This document shows, piece after piece, positions 24,837-32,611 of a stretch of DNA of 64,000 nucleotides; position 1 is the first letter of the stretch; every line of letters begins with the position of its first letter. Under the pieces are notes generated by a model, which saw only the letters and a program-made list of their open reading frames with translations, searched no databases and had not been told where the DNA came from. Origin of the DNA: DASSKA01 sp963839365 (GTDB taxonomy: Bacteria; Actinomycetota; Actinomycetes; Propionibacteriales; Nocardioidaceae); NCBI GenBank assembly GCA_963839365.1, contig CAWIUT010000001.1:558001-622000 (forward strand), read 5' to 3'. Position numbers and translations under genes: made by a program.

Positions 24837-25790
24837 GTGATGCATCTGAGTCTGCGGGTGCCGCCGGAGCTCGAGGACGCCGTGCTCCAGCTGCTCCGCG
24901 AGGACCCCGCCACCACGAACGTGGCGATGATCGACGGGGGCTACGTCAAGCCGGCCGGGATGATGGTGGAGACGGACCTGGCACGAGAAGGCGCGGACCG
25001 GCTGCTGCGGCGCCTTCACGAGATGGGTCTGCAGCACAGCGGGTCGATCACCGTGGAAGAGGACACCGTCGTGCTCTCCGACGCCGCGAAAGCGGTCGAG
25101 GCGGCCACACCGGGCCGCCCGGAGGACAGCCTGGTCTGGGACCTGCTGGAGGACCGGGTGAGCAGCGAGAGCCAGCTGTCCGTGGCGTTCGCGGCGTTCC
25201 TCACCCTGGCCACCCTCATCGCCGGCGTGGGCAGGCTCGAGGACCAGCCGATCCTGATCATCGGGGCCATGGTGGTCTCGCCGGACCTCTCGCCGCTGGC
25301 GGCGATCACGGTGGGCATCGCCCGCCCGCGGCTCTCGCTCGTCCCGACGGCGCTGGCCAGCCTGGGCACCGGCATCCTGGTCGCCATGGTGGTCGCGATC
25401 CCGATCTGGTTCGCCGGCTACCGGCTCGGGTTCTACACGCGCCTGGAGGCGGCCACCGGGCCGCAGACGGCGTTCATCGTCAGACCCACCGTGTGGTCGC
25501 TCGGTATCGCCCTGCTGGCCGGGGTGGCCGGCACGCTCTCCCTGACCACCGCGAAGTCCGCCACCCTGGTCGGGGTCTTCATCTCGGTCACCACCGTGCC
25601 GGCGGTGGGCACCATCGCGCTGTGTCTCGGCAGCGGGGTCTGGTCCGAGGTGCCGCCGGCGGTGATCCAGCTGGTGGTCAACCTGTCCGGCATCGTGGTC
25701 GCCGGCACGGTGACGCTGCTGGTGATGAAGCTGGTGTGGCGGAAGATGCCGGCGGCCCGCCCTCCACGCGCCGGCGCGCTCCGACCCTAG
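24837..25790 (+). CDS. DUF389 family membrane protein
   Basis: 317 aa. The first 110 residues are soluble and charged; the DUF389 core follows with LATLIAGVGRLEDQPILIIG and AMVVSPDLSPLAAITVGIA, then four to five more membrane helices ending LVVNLSGIVVAGTVTLLVMK. The family has no established function. The GTG at 24837 precedes an ATG by one codon and has a GAAGG beside it, so the exact start is uncertain by one residue. Lies 40 bases after coaA on the same strand and may be co-transcribed. Confidence 0.85.
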   Translation: MMHLSLRVPPELEDAVLQLLREDPATTNVAMIDGGYVKPAGMMVETDLAREGADRLLRRLHEMGLQHSGSITVEEDTVVLSDAAKAVEAATPGRPEDSLVWDLLEDRVSSESQLSVAFAAFLTLATLIAGVGRLEDQPILIIGAMVVSPDLSPLAAITVGIARPRLSLVPTALASLGTGILVAMVVAIPIWFAGYRLGFYTRLEAATGPQTAFIVRPTVWSLGIALLAGVAGTLSLTTAKSATLVGVFISVTTVPAVGTIALCLGSGVWSEVPPAVIQLVVNLSGIVVAGTVTLLVMKLVWRKMPAARPPRAGALRP

Positions 25791-25829
25791 GTCGCGTCTG
25801 CGACCCGACCGGGCACGAAGGGCAAGGAG

Positions 25830-27203
25830 TCAGAGGGCCAGCCGGGCGCGCACCACGCCGGCGAGCCGCTCGGCGACGGTCTGGGCGTGGTCCACGCTCA
25901 CCGCCTCGACCATCACCCGGACCAGCGGCTCGGTGCCGGACGGACGCAGCAGCACCCGGCCGGACTCGCCGAGCTCGGCCTCGGCCTCGGCCACCGCGGT
26001 GGCCACCACCGGATCCTCGTCGGCGCGAGCCTTGTCCACCTCGGGCACGTTGACCAGCACCTGCGGGAGGCGGGTCATCACCGAGGCGAGCTCGGCCAGC
26101 GACGCCTGCTTCTCGCTCATCCGCGCGAGCACGTGCAGTGCGGTGAGGATCCCGTCACCGGTGGTGGCGAACTCGCTCATGATCACGTGCCCGGACTGCT
26201 CGCCGCCCAAGGTGTAGCCGGAGGCCTTCATCGCCTCGAGCACGTACCGGTCGCCGACCTTGGTCTGCAGCACGCCCACGCCTTCGCCGCGCAGCGCCTG
26301 CACGAAGCCGAGGTTGCTCATCACGGTGGCCACCACGGTGTCGGCCCGCAGGGCCCCGGTGTCCCGCATCGCCAGCGCCAGGACCGCCATGATCTGGTCA
26401 CCGTCGACGACGTTGCCCCCGTGGTCCACGCCCATGCACCGGTCGGCGTCCCCGTCGAGGGCGAAACCGACGTCCGCACCGTGCGCGACGACCGCCTTCT
26501 GCAGCTCCTCGGGGTGGGTGGAGCCGCAGCCGTCGTTGATGTTGCAGCCGTCGGGCTCCGCGCTGATCTCGACCACCTCGGCGCCGGCCTGGCGCAGCGC
26601 CATCGGGCCGGCGCGGAACGCCGCGCCGTGCGCGCAGTCGAGCACCACGTTGATGCCCTCCAGCCGGCGGGGCAGGGTGCCGACCAGGTGCGCCACGTAG
26701 TCGTCCAGCGCCGCGTCGTACGGCCGGACCCGGCCCACGCCGACGCCGGTCGGCCGATTCCACGGCTCGCGCAGCCGCTGCTCGATCGCCACCTCGATGG
26801 CGTCGTCGAGCTTGACGCCGCCGCGGGCGAGGAACTTGATGCCGTTGTCGGGCATCGGGTTGTGGCTCGCGGACAGCATCACGCCGAGGTCGGCGTTCAG
26901 CGCGGCGGTGAGGTACGCCGTGGCGGGCGTGGGCAGCACCCCGAGCAGCAGCACGTCGACGCCGGCCGACGCGAGACCGGCGACCACCGCCGCCTCCAGG
27001 AACTCCCCGGAGGCGCGGGTGTCCCGGCCGACCACGGCGACCGGCCGGCCGCCGTGCCGCGCGGATCCGCGCAGCGCACCGGCCTCACCGAGCACGTGGG
27101 CAGCGGCTACGGACAGGTCCAGGGCCAGTTCGGCGGTCAGCAGCCCGTTCGCAAGCCCACGGACCCCGTCCGTGCCGAAGAGGCGACCCCCATTCGCTGG
27201 CAC
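25830..27203 (-). CDS. glmM: Phosphoglucosamine mutase
   Basis: Interconverts glucosamine-6-phosphate and -1-phosphate, the step after GlmS. 457 aa. Begins FGTDGVRGLANG; phosphoserine Ser113 in VMLSASHNPMPDNGIKF; magnesium loop DGDADRCMGVDHGG; sugar-binding GGEQSGHVIM; phosphate-binding RPSGTEPLVRVMVE. GTG 27203 (PANGGRLFG). Downstream of rpsI with a 15-base gap, the usual rplM-rpsI-glmM order. Confidence 0.97.
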   Translation of the reverse strand: MPANGGRLFGTDGVRGLANGLLTAELALDLSVAAAHVLGEAGALRGSARHGGRPVAVVGRDTRASGEFLEAAVVAGLASAGVDVLLLGVLPTPATAYLTAALNADLGVMLSASHNPMPDNGIKFLARGGVKLDDAIEVAIEQRLREPWNRPTGVGVGRVRPYDAALDDYVAHLVGTLPRRLEGINVVLDCAHGAAFRAGPMALRQAGAEVVEISAEPDGCNINDGCGSTHPEELQKAVVAHGADVGFALDGDADRCMGVDHGGNVVDGDQIMAVLALAMRDTGALRADTVVATVMSNLGFVQALRGEGVGVLQTKVGDRYVLEAMKASGYTLGGEQSGHVIMSEFATTGDGILTALHVLARMSEKQASLAELASVMTRLPQVLVNVPEVDKARADEDPVVATAVAEAEAELGESGRVLLRPSGTEPLVRVMVEAVSVDHAQTVAERLAGVVRARLAL

Positions 27204-27218
27204 TTCGGGCGGCCCGGA

Positions 27219-27737
27219 CTACCGCTTGCTGTACTGCGGGGCCTTGCGGGCCTTCTTCAGGCCGGCCTTCTTGCGCTCGATGGCGCGCGCGTCGCGAGTC
27301 AGCAGGCCCGCCTTCTTCAGCGACGGGCGGTTCGCCTCGACGTCGACCGCGTTCAGCGCCCTGGCCACCCCGAGCCGGAGCGCGCCGGCCTGGCCGGTGA
27401 TGCCGCCGCCGTGGATGCGGGCGATCACGTCGAAACGGCCCGCCAGGTCGGTGGTCACGAAGGGCTCGTTGACGACCTGCTGGTGCAGCTTGTTCGGGAA
27501 GTAGGAGTCCAGGGTCCGGCCGTTGACGGTCCACACGCCGGTGCCGGGGACCAGACGCACCCGCGCCACGGCCTCCTTGCGGCGGCCGGTGGCCGAGGAC
27601 GGTGCGATCGTCGCCGGACGGGCCTCCTGGCCCTCGGCGGACGCGGCGCTCTCCGAGCTGTAGGCGACGCCCCGCTCGTTGGTCTGGTAGGTCTCCTCGG
27701 CGGGCTCGTTGGCCCGCTCAGCGGTGGTCTCAGCCAC
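27219..27737 (-). CDS. rpsI: 30S ribosomal protein S9
   Basis: 172 aa. The conserved body starts at SSATGRRKEAVARVRLVPG and ends with the P-site-contacting tail ERKKAGLKKARKAPQYSKR. An N-terminal extension of about 48 acidic residues (AETTAERANEPAEETYQ onward) is longer than in E. coli but common in actinobacteria. ATG 27737. Second gene of rplM-rpsI. Confidence 0.97.
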   Translation of the reverse strand: MAETTAERANEPAEETYQTNERGVAYSSESAASAEGQEARPATIAPSSATGRRKEAVARVRLVPGTGVWTVNGRTLDSYFPNKLHQQVVNEPFVTTDLAGRFDVIARIHGGGITGQAGALRLGVARALNAVDVEANRPSLKKAGLLTRDARAIERKKAGLKKARKAPQYSKR

Positions 27738-27769
27738 AGACGTTCCTCACTTGCTGCTGGTTCGGGTCG

Positions 27770-28219
27770 TTACTTGCTCTGGGAGATCTGGCTGATCTCG
27801 AACGGCGTGGCCTTCTGGGCCTGGTGCGGGTGGTGCGGCCCGCCGTACACCTTCAGCTTCTTCAGCATCTGGCGACCGAGCCGGTTCTTCGGGAGCATGC
27901 CCCACACGGCCCGCTCGATCGCGCGCCGGGGATCCTTCTCCAGCAGGTCGCCGTAGGCGATGGACGACAGACCACCCGGGTAGCCGGAGTGCCGGTAGGC
28001 GAGCTTCGCGGTCGGCTTGTTGCCCGACAGTGCCACCTTGCCGGCGTTCACGACGATCACGAAGTCGCCGCAGTCCACGTGGGGGGCGAACATCGGCTTG
28101 TGCTTGCCGCGAAGCAGCGTCGCGACCTCGACGGCGAGGCGTCCGAGCACCACGTCAGAGGCGTCGATGACGTGCCACTGGCGCTCGATGTCAGCTGGCT
28201 TCGGGCTGTACGTACGCAC
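27770..28219 (-). CDS. rplM: 50S ribosomal protein L13
   Basis: 149 aa. Family blocks: WHVIDASDVVLGRLAVEVAT, DCGDFVIVVNAGKVALSGNK, YRHSGYPGGLSS and GMLPKNRLGRQMLKKLKVY. GTG 28219 (RTYSPKPADIERQ). First gene of the unit, preceded by a roughly 100-base leader with one strong hairpin and a good promoter. Confidence 0.97.
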   Translation of the reverse strand: MRTYSPKPADIERQWHVIDASDVVLGRLAVEVATLLRGKHKPMFAPHVDCGDFVIVVNAGKVALSGNKPTAKLAYRHSGYPGGLSSIAYGDLLEKDPRRAIERAVWGMLPKNRLGRQMLKKLKVYGGPHHPHQAQKATPFEISQISQSK

Positions 28220-28259
28220 GAATACTTGCCTTTACGTTTCGGATCGGTGTCTTGTCCCT

Positions 28260-28281
28260 GCCCGCGTGTCGGCACGCGGGC
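28260..28281 (-). other. Stem-loop in the rplM leader
   Basis: A perfect 9-bp stem, GCCCGCGTG with CACGCGGGC, closes a 4-base loop. It lies about 40 bases upstream of the rplM start within the predicted transcript. A regulatory role (r-protein feedback) is possible but not shown. Confidence 0.55.
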
Positions 28282-28329
28282 CGCAACGGCGTACCCGGTA
28301 GGCGGCACGCTGAACTGTCGCGACCGACA

Positions 28330-28359
28330 AGTTTACCGGCGCCGGGCCGCCAGGGTCAA
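28330..28359 (-). promoter_or_regulatory. Promoter of rplM-rpsI-glmM
   Basis: On the minus strand TTGACC (28354-28359) and TAAACT (28330-28335) are separated by 18 bases; both are close to sigma-70-type consensus in a GC-rich background. The start would be near 28323, giving a leader of about 100 bases. Confidence 0.75.
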
Positions 28360-28494
28360 AACAGCCCCGGTTTCGTCGACGCACGGCCCCGGGCATAGGT
28401 TAGAGGGAACCAACTGACGAGACACGTAACGACGTCCCCGGCGCGCCGACCCACCAGCCTGGCGCGTCCCGGGCCCCGACAGCGAGGAGCCGAT

Positions 28495-29834
<1,340 letters not shown>

Positions 29835-29835
<1 letters not shown>

Positions 29836-29852
29836 GGCCGACCTACCGGCCC
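29835..29852. terminator. Short hairpin between convergent gltA and hemerythrin genes
   Basis: A 6-bp stem GGGCCG/CGGCCC (29835-29840 with 29847-29852) begins at the last base of the gltA stop. No T run is present on either side, so it is at best a weak bidirectional terminator. Confidence 0.35.
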
Positions 29853-29857
29853 GGAGG

Positions 29858-30652
29858 TCAGGCGGAACGACGGACCAGGTTGAGCCGCCAGGCCTCCGGC
29901 CCCCGCTCGACGTACTCCACCGCGAACCCACCCGCGTAGCGCTGGTCGATCTGGGCCAGCAGCGGCAGCGGGTCGTGCGGCGCGACGAGCACCAGGCCTC
30001 CCCCCGCCGGCACCGAGTCCAGCGCGCCGAACACGGTCGCGTGCCGGATCGCGTGCGGCACCTGGCGGGCGTCCAGCTCGGGGAAGCCGGCCGGGTCCTG
30101 CTCACCGCAGGCGCAGTCGTGCCCGCCGCAGCCGGCCTCGGCGTGCTCGTGCTCGGCTGCCGGGTCGGCCCCGAGCACCTCGTGCATCCCGTCCAGCAGG
30201 GCTGACACCGACACGTCCGGGGCGGCGACCAGCACCGGCAGCACCAGCTCGTTCTCCTTGGCCAGGTGGGCGTCGAACACCGCCAGGAGCGCCCGCGCCG
30301 CTGCTGCGGCGTGCACCGCGTCGCCCGCCGCATCCAGCTCCTTGACCAGCCCGAGGATCACCTCGTGGTCGCCGAGCATGCCCTCGACGAGCAGCCGCGC
30401 CTCGGCACGCGCCCGCGCCGCCGGGTAGAGCGCCTGCTCCTCGGCCTGCGCGTGCGGCACCAGCTCGGCCCGGCACCAGGCCACCAGCTCGGCGCGCGCC
30501 GACCGGGCGGCCGCCTCGTCGTTGCGCGCGGCGCCGGTCACCAGCGCGTCCACCCGGACCCGCAGCGCACCCTGCATCTGGGCGTGGTGCTGCTCGACGG
30601 CCCGGGCCGCGGTTGCGTCCGCCTCGTTGGAGGCGATGACGACATCGTTCAT
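29858..30652 (-). CDS. Hemerythrin-domain protein with C-terminal DUF2249
   Basis: 264 aa. The N-terminal four-helix HHE domain has the expected ligands: EQHHAQMQGAL, VPHAQAEEQALYPAA, MLGDHEVILGLVKE and FDAHLAKENELVLPVL, so a di-iron site is likely. A His/Cys-rich linker (EHEHAEAGCGGHDCACGEQ) leads to DUF2249: ELDARQVPHAIRHATVFGAL through LVLVAPHDPLPLLAQI. Hemerythrin-DUF2249 proteins are often found with NO and denitrification genes. It is divergent from an HTH regulator and the nitrite reductase operon, sharing an AT-rich control region at 30724-30739. A role in NO or oxygen sensing or iron delivery is inferred from that context. Confidence 0.85.
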   Translation of the reverse strand: MNDVVIASNEADATAARAVEQHHAQMQGALRVRVDALVTGAARNDEAAARSARAELVAWCRAELVPHAQAEEQALYPAARARAEARLLVEGMLGDHEVILGLVKELDAAGDAVHAAAAARALLAVFDAHLAKENELVLPVLVAAPDVSVSALLDGMHEVLGADPAAEHEHAEAGCGGHDCACGEQDPAGFPELDARQVPHAIRHATVFGALDSVPAGGGLVLVAPHDPLPLLAQIDQRYAGGFAVEYVERGPEAWRLNLVRRSA

Positions 30653-30723
30653 CGCTTGGTCCTCTCCCCCGGCGGTTCGCCCGCCGGCTGTTGTTCTGCC
30701 GGCCGCCGGTTTGGCGACCGGGC

Positions 30724-30739
30724 ACTATTTTATTACAGT
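30724..30739. promoter_or_regulatory. AT-rich imperfect palindrome between hemerythrin and HTH regulator genes
   Basis: ACTATTTTATTACAGT: the outer ACT/AGT and several inner bases are symmetrical (10 of 16 positions). It is the only strongly AT-rich patch in the 94-base divergent gap and contains TATTTT/TATTAC on the plus strand and TAAAAT-like hexamers on the minus strand, so it would serve as -10 for both directions and as a repressor site. The regulator start (30747) lies only 8-11 bases downstream. Confidence 0.55.
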
Positions 30740-30746
30740 TGTCTCC

Positions 30747-31460
30747 GTGGAAAAAAATCCGGCAGGGAGGCGCCCCGGCTACGGCCCGTCGGGCGCCGCA
30801 CGCCGCGGCACCGACCCGGCCATGTCGCCGTCGCGTCGACGGCTTCTGGAGACCTTGCGCAACCAGCCCGAGGCGGTGACCCTCGCGGCGCTGTCCCACA
30901 CGAGCGGGCTGCACGAGAACACGGTGCGCGAGCACCTCGAGGCGCTCGAGCGGCAACGGCTGGTGCGCCGCCGGCGGCGCACCCCGAACGGACGCGGACG
31001 GCCCGCCTGGCTCTACGAGGCGACCGCGGAGCAGGTGGGTGGGGCCGCGGAGTACGCCGGGCTTGCCGCCACGCTCGCCGCCGCCATCACCCGCACCAGC
31101 GCTCACCCGCGTGCGGACGCCATCGCCGCCGGCACCGAGTGGGGGCGTGAGCTGGCCGGCAAGCATCCGGCGCCGGACCAGGGCCGGGCCGCGGCCCGGC
31201 GGGAGGTGGTCGACCTCCTCGACGGGCTCGGTTTCGCCCCGGAGCCCGACCGGAGGCACAGCAGGGTCAGGCTCACCCGCTGCCCCCTGCTGGAGGCTGC
31301 CCACGAGAACCCCGACGTGGTGTGCGGGGTGCACCTCGGGATCGTCCGCGGCGCGCTCGAGGAGTACGGCGGCGACCCGGACCCGACCGACCTGCTGCCG
31401 TTCTCCGAACCCGGCGCCTGCCGGCTCGAGCTGGCCCTCCGGAAGCCCGACGCGACGTGA
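30747..31460 (+). CDS. HTH transcriptional regulator with SufR-like cysteine-containing C-terminal domain
   Basis: 237 aa. A winged helix at about residues 28-90 (RRRLLETLRNQPEAVTLAAL, LHENTVREHLEALERQRLV, GRPAWLYEA). The C-terminal part has Cys179 in LTRCPLLEAAHENPD, Cys193 in VVCGVHLGIVRGALEEYGG and Cys225 in PGACRLEL, the spacing type of regulators that bind an Fe-S cluster (SufR and relatives). GTG 30747 has no ribosome site but lies just past a -10-like patch, so a leaderless mRNA is likely; an ATG at 30822 is the alternative. GTGA overlap with the next gene. Probably the NO or redox sensor of the island; autoregulation is inferred from the operator. Confidence 0.75.
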   Translation: MEKNPAGRRPGYGPSGAARRGTDPAMSPSRRRLLETLRNQPEAVTLAALSHTSGLHENTVREHLEALERQRLVRRRRRTPNGRGRPAWLYEATAEQVGGAAEYAGLAATLAAAITRTSAHPRADAIAAGTEWGRELAGKHPAPDQGRAAARREVVDLLDGLGFAPEPDRRHSRVRLTRCPLLEAAHENPDVVCGVHLGIVRGALEEYGGDPDPTDLLPFSEPGACRLELALRKPDAT

Positions 31461-32611
31461 CCACGGTGGCCACCCCGACCCGGCCGGAGACCGGCCGGCC
31501 CTCCAGCCGCGGCACGGGCAGGACCCGCGCCCCCTTCCTCGCCCTCGGCGGCTTCGCGCTGCTGGTCGGGCTCGACGCGGCGCTGATGCTGCTCGGCGTG
31601 CCGGCTCCGGTCAGTGCGGAGCGGCTGCCGGAGGTGCACGGCATGGTGATGGTGCTCGGGTTCGTCGGCACCCTGGTCAGCCTCGAACGCGCGGTCGCGC
31701 TGCGGCACCGGGCCGGGTTCACTGCCCCCGGACTGCTCGGGCTGGGCACCGTGCTGCTGGTGTCCCCCGCTCCGGAGCCGGTCGGCAAGGTCGCGCTGCT
31801 GCTCGGCTGCGGGGCGTTCGCCGGCGTCTACGTCCCGTTGTGGCGCGGGCAGCGCGACGACGCCGTGCTGATCCAGGCGTTCGGCGCGGTGCTCGCCGCC
31901 GGCGCGGCCGCCCTCTGGCTCGGCGGCGTGGACATCCCGCTGCTGCTGCCCTGGCTGATGGGTTTCGTGGTGCTCACGATCGCCGGTGAGCGGCTCGAGC
32001 TGGCGCGCATCGCCATGGGCCCCGGCGCCGGCGCCAGGATGCTGCTGCTCTCCGCAGGCCTGGTGCTCGGCATCACCGCGTCGCTGCTGTGGCCTCCCGT
32101 CGGCTACCCGCTGCTCGGTCTCGCCCTGCTGGCGCTGGTGGCCTGGCTGCTGCGCCACGACGTGGCCCGCAAGACCGTCTCCGCGACCGGGCTGACCCGC
32201 TTCATGGCCGCCTGCATGCTCGGCGGCTACTTCTGGCTGGCCGTGGCCGGCACGATCTGGCTGCTCGGCGGGCCGGCGCTGAGCGACGGCGGCCGGTACG
32301 ACGCGGTGGTGCACTCGGTCTTCCTCGGCTTCGCGATCTCGATGATCATCGCGCACGCACCGGTGATCCTGCCCGCGGTGCTGCGCAGGCCACTGCCCTA
32401 CCACCCGGCCATGGTGGGGACGATCGTGCTGCTGCACGTGTCCCTCGTGCTGCGGATCTGGATCGGCGACGCCCGCGGCATCCACCTGGCCTGGCAGGTC
32501 GGCGGCGTGCTCAACGAGGTGGCCCTGCTCGGCTTCATCGGCGTCGCCGCCTGGTCCAGCGTCCGGGCCGGCCCCACCTCTGCTCGTCGTACCGCTGGAG
32601 GTTCTCGATGA
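31457..32611 (+). CDS. NnrS-like polytopic membrane protein
   Basis: 384 aa, about ten to twelve membrane helices. Conserved-looking His residues lie in helices: LPEVHGMVMVLGFVGTLVSL, RYDAVVHSVFLGFAISMIIA followed by HAPVILPAVL, and MVGTIVLLHVSLVLRIWIG. This arrangement resembles NnrS, a heme/copper membrane protein induced with nitrite and NO reductases that protects against NO. The assignment rests on general pattern plus context and needs a profile search. GTG 31457 overlaps the regulator stop and the TGA overlaps the nitrite reductase ATG, so all three are translated as a coupled operon. Confidence 0.6.
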   Translation: MTTVATPTRPETGRPSSRGTGRTRAPFLALGGFALLVGLDAALMLLGVPAPVSAERLPEVHGMVMVLGFVGTLVSLERAVALRHRAGFTAPGLLGLGTVLLVSPAPEPVGKVALLLGCGAFAGVYVPLWRGQRDDAVLIQAFGAVLAAGAAALWLGGVDIPLLLPWLMGFVVLTIAGERLELARIAMGPGAGARMLLLSAGLVLGITASLLWPPVGYPLLGLALLALVAWLLRHDVARKTVSATGLTRFMAACMLGGYFWLAVAGTIWLLGGPALSDGGRYDAVVHSVFLGFAISMIIAHAPVILPAVLRRPLPYHPAMVGTIVLLHVSLVLRIWIGDARGIHLAWQVGGVLNEVALLGFIGVAAWSSVRAGPTSARRTAGGSR

